NCBI GenBank assembly: GCA_014529385.2
Contig: CM043971.1
Coordinates: 81,635,340 to 81,699,339 of the forward strand
DNA from: Adiantum capillus-veneris
Taxonomy: Eukaryota; Streptophyta; Polypodiopsida; Polypodiales; Pteridaceae
DNA: 64,000 bases
Direction: 5' to 3'
Shown: positions 1 through 10,396 of the stretch, piece by piece
Layout of the letters: each line of letters opens with the position of its first letter
Position numbering within the stretch: position 1 is the first letter of the stretch
The notes under the pieces: model-generated
What the model was told of the DNA's origin: nothing
The model's database searches: none
What the model saw: only the letters and a program-made list of their open reading frames with translations
Made by a program: the position numbers and the translations under genes

Positions 1-19
1 CATCAAACATCATAAAAGA

Positions 20-1560
20 TTGGTCAAATTCATTGAATACCATCCAGGACACCACACAGAGGCCTTCTTCTATAACATCTTATTGCGTCATGTATGCTTC
101 CGAAGAGAGGTCGTGAGCTTCTATCCCCTGATAATACAACAGGCTCTTACTTTAGTCAATGACAAAATCGATCAGCTTGTCCATATGATACTTTTGAAGA
201 CTGCATTGCGAAGAGCAAATGAAACAATGATGTCTTCGACAGACAATGACCCAATCATGGACCACCATTGACTAAAGTCAATGGCCATATTAAAGGAGTT
301 CGCTACTATGAACGACTCAAAACTCACAACGGAACAATCGAACATATACAAAAAATTGTTAACTACTAAGAAGGGCTTGCACATTGTCAAGGCCACGCCA
401 AAGGAGCAAAAAAACACATCTTATCAGATATTTGACGTATGAATACGTTAGATGAAACATGAGTGTCATACTTACTGCATCCAACGGAGCAGCAACAACA
501 AGACTTAGCAGCATTGCATCTACAGTCCATTATCAGTTCAAGATACCAACCTTGAATCAATAGTATCCCCGCTCTATTCATGAGACCGATGAGCGATATT
601 TGGACATAAAAGAGGCATATTATAATCATAGACGAGTTGTCCATGTTAACCCGAACAACTTTTGACCTTATCGTAAGACAAATTGTCAATGTAACAGGCA
701 GCACATTGATAGATCCCTTCAACAACAAATGTGTTCTCTTGCTCGGTGACCTGGCACAGCTACCCCTAGTTTGTAATCACACACTTAAGCTTTCTAAAAC
801 ATGCCATATCACAAGCTCGGTCCATTGGCTACATGCAACATTCTACAATATGTCATGCAACATTGGCTACATGCAACATTCTACAAGATGTCATGCTTTG
901 TACGACATGCAACAGATGCAGAATTTCTTTAGTTCTTGACCATTATTCATGAAACAAAACCAATTGTATATGAGATCAATTGTACCTTGGGTGCATGTAT
1001 TATAGATGAAGCGCATGTGCATGAATACATCAACCACTTCACTACAATAATATGTACTCAAATCAGACGTCCAACACTACAACAACCTTGCCTTGAATAA
1101 GTTGTACAATCAAACTAACGTTACAAAAGTTGACATGAAAATGAATGTGGATAACATAAATGTACTTCAGCAGTGGCTCCTAGACCCTAAGTTCAACGAG
1201 CTAGATTCGATCACAATTGGTGCTCGCTGCATGATCACTGAAAACATCGACTTGAAAATTAGTGCAACCAACGGTGCAACATGCATTGTTGATGCCATAA
1301 CACAGAACGTATAGAATCAGGTTACATGTATCACTGTTCTCATTCATTGTACAGGAAAAAAGATGGCGCTCCATCGAATAAAGCATAAATGAACTTCTAT
1401 CAATGGGACATGGTTTCACAAATCCACATTCCCCTTGACATTTGCATACGCCATCACTGCACACAAGGCACATGGTGCAACAATTTTCAGCAAAGTTCTT
1501 CTTATCTTCAAAGATGTGTTTGCATTGGGCTTGCATATGTCATGTTGTCATGAATTATAG
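20..1560 (+). pseudogene. Pif1-type DNA helicase remnant (mobile or viral origin)
   Basis: A broken superfamily 1 helicase of the Pif1 class. Read across several frames it shows, in order: a segment ending in FKIP (about 487-560) like the Pif1 motif Ia region; a Walker B box IIIIDELSML (about 619-650); VLLLGDLAQLP (about 730-765), the motif III region; RHATDAEFL (about 885-925); a C-terminal segment with IGARCMITENIDL (about 1215-1260); and AYAITAHKAHGATI (about 1447-1490), which is motif VI. Frameshifts and stops separate the blocks, so no helicase can be made. The upstream 20-271 segment (HPGHHTEAFFYNILLRHVC) resembles the region preceding the helicase in Helitron-like proteins. The DELSM Walker B differs from the DEAPM box usual in plant Helitrons, so a non-Helitron mobile element or an endogenised large DNA virus is also possible. 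Confidence 0.72.
823..896 (+). repeat. 38-bp tandem duplication inside the helicase remnant
   Basis: The stretch beginning CATTGGCTACATGCAAC at 823-860 is repeated at 861-896 with one clear difference (AATATG versus AAGATG). It duplicates the coding segment just before RHATDAEFL, so it postdates or accompanied loss of function. Confidence 0.85.
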
Positions 1561-2011
1561 AGCATCAAAATCTTTGAATTCTCAACCTACCAACTCTTGT
1601 TATATTTCTACCTGTTCCATTTCCTATTGTATGCGGAATTCATTAAGAACATTTTAGTAGCCACTTGATTATGTATTTATATAGTTCATGAACTTTCTAT
1701 ATGACTTTGCTTTGCAACATCTATGCAATAATTACTCTATAACTAACTGATGTCTCAAGAGTTCTTTCTCAATGTTGATTTTTTGAAATCGTCATTAACT
1801 TACACTCCACTCTTTATAGCATTGTCCTACTCTGATTTTGTCTCTATTCTTATGACCACTTTCTCAGCGGTTCTGCACAGCTCTACTATTGACTTCCTCA
1901 ATACAAAATCTAATCATATCACAATTGCAGGCAACATAGACAATCAACAAAACAAAATGAGCAATTCGAAGGTATACTGGTCTATAAAACATAATATATC
2001 ATGTTTCTTCA

Positions 2012-2715
2012 ATGCACACAAATGTACATACTCATAACATTTGTATAACCTTGAAGAGACTTGTTACCCTTTTCAAGCAAAACATTGCCTCAAAGAAACA
2101 CCCCCAACTCAAGCCACGTCAGTATCCGATAGAGAAGCAAATGCACCTGCTTAACCTAGAGGTTGTCGCCCGGATGCTTACATCTTACATCAAGGGTTTT
2201 GCAAACTATACAGAGATGCGATTGTTAATAGATAGAGCCGTGAAAAACCTCGAACAAAACAAAAGCATGGACATCAAAAGAGCAACATGTTAGTTCTACA
2301 CACACATCAACATGAGTGTAATTTTCTTTTTTTTTTTCCCTTCCTGTCACAGTGCTTTGCTATCTACAGTAAACAAGATTATTATTTTCTTAAGTTATTT
2401 ATTCATTACTCTTTTTTTCCAGGTCTAATGAAATAGATCATTGACAAACTAAAGATAGAAATTGACGTGCCCGAGGATCGCATGACTGTCGAGGACGATA
2501 ATCATTTGCTTCAAATAAAGACACCAATAAAGCCCTACATTCTCAAGATGTTGCACTATGACTACGATGTCGCGCTTGAGGACCTGTTAGATACAACGAA
2601 CATTGACACAAGCAAGACCCTAACAAGCTTCAGGAAGCAATGCAATGATGGGCTACCTTCAATCACAGAGAAAAAGCTGACATGGCAACACGACAAGGAT
2701 GTTTACAAAACGTGA
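2012..2715 (+). pseudogene. unrecognised coding remnant, possibly spliced, between helicase and GIY-YIG segments
   Basis: Two open stretches, 2012-2293 (93 codons) and 2467-2715 (82 codons), are separated by a T-rich segment with a polypyrimidine tract and CAG near 2405-2424. That arrangement looks like an intron 3' end, so they may once have been neighbouring exons. The second stretch reads back through one stop to about 2427. Composition is ordinary for protein (charged, with L/I/V spacing), but I recognise no domain. Both lie on the same strand as the upstream helicase and the downstream nuclease-like domain, so they may be parts of one large gene. A chance pair of open frames cannot be excluded. 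Confidence 0.35.
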
Positions 2716-2951
2716 TTCAAAAGTTCCGATCCGTACGCCTTCATCAACATCGACAACCAACCCATAGGTTGCACCACCTTTAAAAAGTTTCCACCAAATA
2801 TCTCACTCGAATATATACTCCAATATTCTCAAGCTCTAGCATATAATCTTGCACTAGTCCTGTTTTCTTTTTCTCTGATTTCATTGTGCATAACTGAAAA
2901 CAAGAGTGAAGTTTTGCTGCTCGAGCACGACAATCAAGACACCAAAAAACA

Positions 2952-3275
2952 TTGGATATCAGATACATTGTCTACTCCATCACATGCCGCGACAACGGAC
3001 ACAAGTACATAGGTGTCAAAAATAACTACAAAAAAGAAAAGGCAGAACACACTTGGCATCCACCTTCAAAAATGCGAGCTGACGTTTTGCACTACCAACC
3101 ATTTGATGAAAACTTTCTTCTCGAAATACTGTCCATCTGCAAGAATTTACATGTAGCACATATACTAGAAAAAACATTCATCGATAGACATAGTAGTATA
3201 CCCTCACTTGGATATGATGGTCTGCGAGCTCATCCTCCTCATTGCAAGAAATACATGTTCTTGAAACAAACATGA
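2952..3275 (+). pseudogene. GIY-YIG endonuclease-like domain
   Basis: A 107-codon segment with GIY-YIG architecture. Near the N-terminus YIVYSIT stands where GIYKIT is usual, followed after NG by KYIG. FLLEIL and ILEKTFID follow at about residues 57-80; the latter contains the expected catalytic glutamate in an LEK context, followed by GYDGLRA. The first glycine of GIY is replaced, and a lysine-rich stretch stands where a catalytic arginine is usual, so activity is doubtful. Domains of this kind cut one DNA strand and are found in homing endonucleases, Penelope-like retroelements and large DNA viruses. The segment lies 1.4 kb downstream of the Pif1-like remnant on the same strand. The ATG at 2952 is only the first in frame; the real start is unknown. 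Confidence 0.55.
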
Positions 3276-3279
3276 AAGA

Positions 3280-4387
3280 TTTTAGTTCTACTTGCATTGT
3301 CATATATGTCTCATTGAAAGCTATTGTTCTCTTTGCTAACACAACATCCTCTTTCTTTGTTTTGTCAATTATTGTGACCATAATCCATTTGCAAAATTCA
3401 CATCAAGTAGATTGGTTCATTTGTAAAATACTTGCAATTTTATTTAAACCAACAAAATAGTGATTTCTAATATCAATCTTTATTATTTGATGCTCATAAT
3501 TTTGTATCCTCCCATAATAAACATAAATAACATAAATAACAGATTTAACATGTGTCTCCTTCTCTTCGAAACTCAACTAACCCTCTCACAAATTATCCAT
3601 GCAATATCTATTAATTGATGCACTTAACTTTCTCTCATCCCATAAACATATTAGCATTTTTTTAAAATGTATGTCCCTTTCACGCAGTGCCGCCGTTGCA
3701 AAATTACTCATGCTCTTGTTTCCTTTTAGTGCTAGATGCTAAATGTCAATTTGCATATGTCCTGTTATATTTTATAGATGTTATATAGCGAGCCCCATCA
3801 AGCAAGACTAGTTATTCTAATTGCCAAACGTAGAGAATTTGTGCATGTATGACAATATAGAAACTTAAAATCACATCAAAATTATATTTTATAGTGCCAT
3901 AAATGAGTGCAAAAAAATGTTTGATCAAACCCAAACAACTTCATTTATTTAAAATCCTCTCGATGAAATTTTCTTGCACACGAGACCTACAAAAACGTGT
4001 AGCACAACTTTAGATAATAGCTTACCCTACTCGGTCGAATTTCAACTCATTCATTAATTCATCCTGAAGATTCCCTCTGAGATTAACTTTGCTAAAGCTA
4101 TAACGTCCCTTTTCTCTCCTGTTCCCGCGCTCACAAAGATCCCGCCCATCTCTTTAGCCCCTCTTGAGTCTCCCCCTGAGCTCTGTACTTCTCTCCTCTC
4201 CAAGCTCCAATGCGCTCACCTCGGTTCACTGCCTCCCTTCCAACCTCGTCCTCACCTCTGAACACAAGCTATGAGACTATGGTTTATGCAATGAGGCACC
4301 ATAATTCCAGCGCGCTCACAGTTATGAAGCCCGCCTGCGTTCACAAACGGTGTCTCTGTCTGCGTTCATGACCAGCTACAAAGACAG

Positions 4388-4430
<43 letters not shown>

Positions 4431-5294
4431 TAGTCCTGATGGACGCCTGGAAACCAAAGAAAACATCTACTTCTCTCCTCGCTCATGCAAATGAGACAAC
4501 TGCACCCCCCTCTCTCCCTCTCTCTCCCTCCCCGTGATAACATGGCTCCTCCGTGCTGACCACAAGCTCCAAACTGGAAGGCCCTCCCTCACCATCCTCT
4601 GCTAGATAATCGCGCAATCTGTTGTCACTGCTCCGTCAAATACAGAACAAAAATCTCTGTCTCTCTCTCTCTCTTCTTGACACACGGCATGTCTCTCCCT
4701 CTCCTCTCTCGTCCACACGGCACCTTTTTCTTTTCTTTTTTCTGCCCTTCAATGGTTCAATCTAACCAAGCATCATAGTAGATTCCCCCTAAAACAATTG
4801 ACTCCAAAATTGTGGCGTCCTACTAGCTTAAAATTCTCTATAAGGTAGTGTCGATCTTTTCCAAGCTTACGAGGCTAGTTTTTCAAAATATCAAATGCAA
4901 TTTTACGTGGATGCATCAGTCAAAAACTCTCTAATTTACATATTCAAATAAAATGGTTTTCTAAGACACCTTTTCCAATACACGTATCATTCGATCAAAA
5001 ATCATTTAAAAAGGGCATTTAAGTGTCCTCTTTTCATACAAAACTAGTGATCATGAATTAAGTATGCTATCCTTGGAGCCAAATCTCCTCCCAAATAGCA
5101 AATTTTTTGACCCGCCAAGATGCGGTGTTCATGTGAACCATCCACTGCTTTCACCCAATAGCATATTGATACATATACTATACATAATTGTTAGTAATGG
5201 ACTTTTTGCCTTTTGACTTTTTATCCTTGCCAAGGATGATCGGCCAAGGCAAGAAGCACATGAAAAGAAGAAAGGCAACCTTAAAGTTGCTCCA

Positions 5295-5300
<6 letters not shown>
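3280..5300. other. non-coding, AT-rich then pyrimidine-rich stretch
   Basis: I see no supported gene here. The 3280-4080 part is AT-rich. From about 4080 to 4740 the plus strand is strikingly pyrimidine-rich, with (TC)n tracts at about 4389-4427 and 4648-4673. Beyond that it is AT-rich again. It may be decayed transposon sequence. Confidence 0.6.
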
Positions 5301-5367
<67 letters not shown>

Positions 5368-5368
5368 A
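5301..5368 (+). repeat. compound microsatellite (CT)n(CA)n
   Basis: A run of CT dinucleotides changes directly into CA dinucleotides. It lies immediately upstream of the 5' end of the first LINE copy. The simple open frames across it on both strands are artefacts of the repeat. Confidence 0.95.
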
Positions 5369-5505
5369 TTCATGTGTTTAGGGTTTGCGTAACCCTCTCT
5401 CCTTGTTGGTTCGTGCAGCTCGAACATGCAACCTGATGTCTACACTTTCTATCGTGTTTAGGGTTTCCTCATGCCCTGCGTTATGCCAGATTAGGATATG
5501 CGACA

Positions 5506-6880
5506 ATGGGTTTGTGCGCACAGCTAAACAAGGCAAATGTTAGGGTTTGCGACAATGGAAGTTTAGGATTTTGCAGCAAAGTTAGCGGTAGGCCACAGGT
5601 AGTCAGGGTGCATAGTGTGGTTCAGAGGAGTTGTATAGACTGTGAAACAAGCGCACAAATAGAACAAGCGGCCATGAGGAAGCAAAAGGACAAAGATGAC
5701 CCCCTCGAAGAAGCCATCCAAAAATGCAAAGAGGAAATGCAAGCGACCATCACCAAAATCAACCGCAACCTGCTAGGCATGATAAAGATACTTGAGGAAC
5801 GGGTGACGACCCAAGACGAGGAAATTGCACGACTCAGGAAGGAGCTAGAAGAGGTGCGCTCACAAAGTGCACTCGAAGAAGGGGAACTTCAACCATCGGT
5901 AATGGAAGAGCTCAACACCATAAAAGAGCAAGTGCGGGTCATCAAAGCACGGGAGGAGCAAAATAAAGAAATGACGGCTTCTAGGGTGGACATAATTACC
6001 AAAACTCAAAAGAAAGCGCATGACGACAAGAAATGGATCGAGGTCACCAAAAAAGGAAGGCAAAGAATCAACCCCCACACCCACCATCATTAATTTGACA
6101 CTAGCAGAGGAGCAAAGAAGGCATGTGTGTTCCTTACATGTGAGGATTACCGTCCTCAAAGATCAAGATAATGTTGAGGAAGAGGTCAACGAACTCATGT
6201 TTATGATGGGGGTTACTGCGCCAACGCATACAAAGGCTTAGCGAGTAGGTAACGAGAAAGATGAAAGCAAGGGGGAAACTTTCAAGGAAAGAGCACTTAT
6301 CCTCCACTTCCCCTCTTGGAAGCAAAGAATGACTTTTTGAAGAAAAGACCCACTCTTAAGAAGACATGTATTTTTCTTGGGTACGACCTCACCCTCTCGC
6401 AGATTGCTGATATGAAGGAGGTAATGCCTAAGATTAGAGCGGCAGGGGAAAAAGGGAAGACTGCTTTTTATAGAGATGGGAGGGTTGTGATAATGGAGCG
6501 ATGCTCCACTCGACGGTGCGGGACCTATGGGACTAAGTTAAAGGTGGTCGCCTGGAACTGTAATGGATCTCTACGCCTTGATGTAGGTGCCTTTGAGGAT
6601 AGTTTCACTGGGAGGGACATCATTTTCTATTCTAAGACATATCAAGCTCCTGGGCAGTCCATGCCATAGGTGAGCGGATATAGATGGGAGACAGCTTGCA
6701 GACAAGAGACCTGATCAGAGCATCGAGGGCGGGGCTCCGAGAGAGTGGTAGTTTTATTCATGGACGAGTTGCAGCCATTGATACATATAGCACGCAAGGA
6801 TGAGCAGGCTAGGTACATGTGGGTGAGATTGAAGGCAGAGACAGGCATATATGTCTACATTACTATTTGTTATTTCCCTC
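5506..6880 (+). pseudogene. LINE ORF1 fused in frame to endonuclease start (copy 1)
   Basis: The first 195 codons (5506-6093) encode a Lys/Glu/Leu-rich coiled coil starting near MRKQKDKDDP. A frameshift near 6060 leads into LTLAEEQRR and LHVRITVLKD, the first half of an RRM-like domain as in L1-type ORF1 proteins. Another break near 6310 leads to [10 protein letters not shown] and [10 protein letters not shown]. The frame then continues without a stop through CGA CGG (6511-6516) into WNCNGS, the first motif of the ORF2 endonuclease. In copies 2 and 3 the CGA position is TGA. The frame ends at 6669 inside the endonuclease, and later fragments (about 6754-6880) resume in another frame. Confidence 0.8.
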
Positions 6881-6884
6881 CTAG

Positions 6885-7712
6885 CGAGAGGGAGACAGAG
6901 ATGCTCAACTAGAAGGGACATGGATTCCGATGTTGTTATACGCTGATGATATTGTGTTGATTTCCAACTCTCCGGAGGGGACGCAGCATCATTTGGATGT
7001 TTTGCACACATTTGCCCATGATAGTGTATTGTCTGTCAACGTTGGGAAAACCACGGTTAAGGTGTTCAACACCACATCACAGTGGGTCAGGAGGTCAACA
7101 CCCATATTTACATATGGCCAGGAGACAGTGGAGTACACAGATGCATACACTTATCTTGGGGTAGTCTTGAGTGGAATGGTGTTTTCATTGAGGAGAGCAA
7201 CAAAGACAAGACTAACAAGAGCCTATGCAGCATTGGGAGGATTGGAGAGGATGTGTTTGCAAATTCAGTTTCAGGAACCGCGAACAAAGCTCTGGCTTTT
7301 TGACACTCTAGTGGCTTCAGCTATGCTTTACGGAGTTCAGATATGGGGAGCCTCACTAGACCAGCATGGAAGATCTGCCAGCACGGATGGATGGAGATGT
7401 ACGGAGAGGCCTCTCGTCTTTATGATTTCTCAGATGATTCGGGCTAAGGCCTCAGTGCCACATGAAATTATCCGAACCGACCTAGTTGTACCACCCCTCG
7501 TGGTCGAGGCATTGACTAGATCAATATCCTTTATACATAGTGTATGGGACCTTCCTAGAGACAAATACGCTCGGCTAGCCTTGGCATCCCCACAACTAGC
7601 ACTGTAGGGTGACACAGCATGTTGGTATGGACTGATGACTTCATGGTTTCAATCACATGGTTCAACATGGATAGATTGCCTCTATTCCAGTACTCCTTGG
7701 ATGCACCCTCCC
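6885..7712 (+). pseudogene. LINE reverse transcriptase, 3' half (copy 1)
   Basis: The frame 6930-7607 covers the reverse transcriptase catalytic box YADDIVLIS, then VNVGKTTVKVFN (motif D region), YTYLGVVLSG and the thumb/connection region with [12 protein letters not shown]. It stops at 7607, and the homologous frame continues as a remnant to the Copia insertion. The fingers and the first catalytic aspartate region (FVDFRKAFD in copies 2 and 4) were removed by the internal deletion, so no active enzyme can be made. Confidence 0.85.
7708..7712. repeat. target-site duplication of Copia 1 (left)
   Basis: CTCCC immediately precedes the 5' LTR and is found again at 12356-12360 directly after the 3' LTR, marking the insertion into the LINE. 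Confidence 0.9.
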
Positions 7713-7939
7713 TGTTACCATATACATGTGGTAGTGATGTGTGTGAACACACTAGGGCCGTCGGGGCATTTTTTCCCTCTTTAGGAGTTTTTTTCCCCCG
7801 TGCATTGTATATACACCCATCACTCTAGGGCTATCTATCTTTCCATTGAACACTAAGGAATACACTCTCTATTGTGTGCCTTGATCTTCCTTTGTCTTCT
7901 CCAAGCTGTGTGCGTTTCTCTGCAACCCTAATTCCAACA
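7713..7939 (+). repeat. Copia 1 5' LTR
   Basis: Begins TGTTACCATATACATG and ends CTAATTCCAACA. A TATA-like TGTATATACA lies near 7806. Length is 227 bp. Confidence 0.93.
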
Positions 7940-7941
7940 AA

Positions 7942-7957
7942 TTGGTATTAGAGCAGG
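7942..7957 (+). promoter_or_regulatory. Copia 1 primer-binding site (tRNA-iMet type)
   Basis: TTGGTATTAGAGCAGG follows the LTR by two bases. It differs by one base from the TTGGTATCAGAGC core usual in plant Copia elements. Confidence 0.85.
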
Positions 7958-8222
7958 TTGCGTCCTCCCGGGCTTAGTCGCCAGTAGCTCCAGCACACGC
8001 CTGCTTATTTTCTCCGATTTTAGTGAGCTTTGGCAAGCATTTGTAGGTCAATAAAAATTTGGGATGGCTCTTAGAGCTTTGCCTACTTGGATGTATGATT
8101 TGGGCTCATTTCGGCCTCCGTTTCCACTACAGGCAATACTACACAGGCTGTTTCGTCATTTTGTGCAAAATTTTTGTCAGTGTCATTTTCTGCATAACAG
8201 GTGCCTTACAATCTTCTAAGGT

Positions 8223-8540
8223 TTGTGCTATAAAGCGCGTGTTGTTCGTGCTTCGTTTCTCCTATTTTCGGGCAGTTTTCACATCAGGGCACAGAAGAAG
8301 ATGTGTTGCCATTATTGTAAAGTTAATGATCACTTGATCAAGCAGTGTCCTAAGTTGAAGGCCAAAGAGGCTAAGAACAAAGAGGGTGGTTCCACTGCAA
8401 ATGCTGGTTCCACTACAAATGTAGCCATTGTTGAGTCTTTTGTGAAAGGAGATTGTGATGCTGATGTTGATGTAGAATGGGCTTTTAGTGTAGAGCGCAC
8501 TTACAATCCTGTTGTCCATGATGCATGCATGTCGTTGCTG
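8223..8540 (+). pseudogene. Copia 1 Gag C-terminus with zinc knuckle
   Basis: The frame starting near 8223 contains CHYCKVNDHLIKQC (about 8307-8346), a canonical CX2CX4HX4C nucleocapsid knuckle that binds element RNA. A Lys- and Ser/Thr-rich tail follows. Only about 280 bp separates it from the primer site, so the alpha-helical capsid part of Gag, normally about 200-250 residues, is missing. Confidence 0.8.
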
Positions 8541-8865
8541 CAGATTCGCATGTGTGGTATTTTGATAGTGGTGCTACAAAGCACATTACCTCACATCGTG
8601 AATTATTCACCTCTCTCGAGTCTGTTCCTCATGGGAATTCAGTCACTTATGCCAACAGTGCCTCTTATCCGGTTTAGGGAGTTGGAAAGATTGTGCTTAT
8701 TGCTGTAAATGACAGTTCTTTCACACTTGTTGATGCACTTTATGTACCTAGAATCAAGAAGAATCTTTTGTCTGTATCCGGACTTGCTAGACTTGGACTT
8801 GTAGTTAAATTTGTGGATGACAGATGTACAATTCATGATTTCAGTTTTTGGTGATGAAATTGTTG
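8541..8865 (+). pseudogene. Copia 1 aspartic protease
   Basis: The segment with WYFDSGATKHIT (about 8555-8590) carries the DSG active site of retroviral-type proteases. It ends with VDALYVPRIKKNLLSVSGLA, the conserved C-terminal part in Copia. One in-frame stop (about 8677) breaks it. Confidence 0.85.
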
Positions 8866-8944
8866 CATCTGGCCTTTTGGGACGTGGGCTGTATAAGCTC
8901 ACTTTCTATGACAAGTGTGGATAAAATTTTGCAAATGCAATTGC

Positions 8945-10393
8945 AGATTCAAGGGCTATTTCAGATGCAAAACTTTGGCATGCACGTTTTGGGCATCTGA
9001 ATTTTGCGAGTTTACTGCGTTTGCAGAAATTTGATTTGGTTGCTTCTTTGCCGCCTCTTGAAGCACCTGTCAAACATGTTTGTGAAGGCTATATTTTGGG
9101 TAAAATGCAAGAGATGCTTTTTGAAGCAGTTCAAGAAGGTGATTCCTCACCAAGATGCATGGAAACAAGTCACTAGTTTGTTTATGCAAGAGCACGAGTC
9201 TGTTGCAGAATTTTAGTCAAGATTTGATGATGCTTGAAGAGTTTTTAAAGATGCTCTATTTCATGTGTCATCCATGTCTAAAGAGGAATTTTATATCTCT
9301 TTTTCAAATAGCCAAAGGATAAAGGTATTCACAAGTCTGTTGCGACCGATCCTTAAGATGAAATTGCAAGAGAAAGAGCCCAATTCCATGTGTGAAGCAT
9401 TGAAGATAGCGCTACAAAAAGAAAGAAAGCGTTCTAGTTTCCAAAGGATGGTTCTGTTAAGGCCACATGCAGGTTGCAACTTGTGCATAGTGATGTTTGT
9501 GGGTCCATGCAAACTCCGTCCGTGGGAAATTACCTGTACTTCATGACTTTCATTGATGATTACTCTAGGCATGCATGGGTATTTCCGCTTAAAACGAAGC
9601 CCGAAGTTTTTATGTGCTTCAAACAATTTCTGGCTATGGCTGAAAATGTATTGAAATGTACTATGAACACCCTCCATTCCGATCGAGGGGGGAGTATATG
9701 TCTCATGAATTTAATGCATTTCTGGCTACTCGTGGGATAAAACACCAATGTACAGTGCCGTATACGCCTCAACAAAATGGTGTTGCTGAGAGGAAAAACA
9801 TGTCTCTTACCTGAATGGCAAGATGTATGGTCAAGAGTCAAGCTTTACCACATTCGTTTTGGCTTGATGTTGTCATGTGTGCCACTTATGTGCTCAACAG
9901 GTGTCCTACGAAAGCGTTGCAGTCTATGACTCCATATGAAGCATGGCATGATAGAAAGCCATCTATTGAGCACATGCGTGTTTTTGGTTGTTTGGCTTAT
10001 GGTTTAGTGCCACAAGTGCAGCGGAGAAAATTGGATAATAAGGCTGTCAAATGTATTTTTGTTGGTTATAGTATTGAAAGAAAAGGTTACAGGTTGCATC
10101 ATCCGCAAACAAAGCGTATTTTGGTTTCACGAGATGTAGTGTTTGTGGAAGATTCTGTTCATCCCTTGCTGTCATGTACTAGATACAGTAATGTAAGCTC
10201 ACAGGATATTTATGACACTTTGTTGCCTCTTTTCAGTCGTGGAAGTTCGAATGTAAATTCCAATGAGGAAAATGTACATCCTATGGGGGTTTCTGAAAAT
10301 GTTACGGATCAGCCTATCACTGATGCAGATGTACATGATGTACTTGATGAGGAAAGGGCTGAAAATGAGCAGGCTAGAGGTATGCCAAAATGA
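8945..10393 (+). pseudogene. Copia 1 integrase (with foreign segment inserted)
   Basis: The pre-integrase zinc-binding region (LWHARFGHLNF at about 8970-9005) ends in CEGYILGKM, where the second cysteine of the usual CEGC is a tyrosine. The frame is then interrupted at about 9121-9440 by unrelated sequence and resumes at QLVHSDVCG. The core shows DDYSRHAWVFPLK, the second region LHSDRGG (about 9673), and YTPQQNGVAERK (about 9764) with the catalytic glutamate. The long frame 9815-10393 covers the C-terminal part (FWLDVVMCATYVLNRCP, VFGCLAYG, DNKAVKCIFVGYS). Frameshifts near 9695 and 9812 inactivate it. Confidence 0.88.
9121..9441 (+). other. Gag-like segment inserted in the Copia 1 integrase region
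   Basis: Between GKMQ (about 9110) and KDGSV (about 9445), which adjoin or lie close together in Copia proteins, about 320 bp encodes a plus-strand peptide remnant. It includes WKQVTSLFMQEHESVAEF, a stop, then SRFDDA and SLLRPILKMKLQEKEP. Its pattern (W, QxxxSVxEF, FxxL, then FLxGL-like) recalls the retrotransposon Gag domain rather than integrase. Origin is unknown: either another element's gag captured here, or this element's own gag rearranged. Confidence 0.5.
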
Positions 10394-10396
10394 CTC

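Larger units (their letters stand above)
5369..7712 (+). mobile_element. LINE copy 1, 5' part (internally deleted, split by Copia)
   Basis: A non-LTR retrotransposon. The 5' leader (5369-5505) matches the leader of LINE copy 3 (38284 downward) and begins right after a (CT)n(CA)n tract. Next come a coiled-coil ORF1, an RRM-like segment, the start of an APE-type endonuclease (WNCNGS at about 6555), and then a direct jump at about 6885 into the reverse transcriptase (YADDIVLIS at about 6940). Compared with copies 2 and 3, about 1.7 kb is missing at the jump. At 7712 the copy is interrupted by a Copia element and resumes at 12356. It is non-functional. Confidence 0.88.

Noticed and set aside
5178-5436. 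Open frames of Ser-Leu, Arg-Glu or Thr-His repeats on both strands
   Set aside because: They are translations of (CT)n/(CA)n microsatellites. The same applies at 13399-13776, 25420-25617, 30474-30774, 32423-32885 and 55664-55918.
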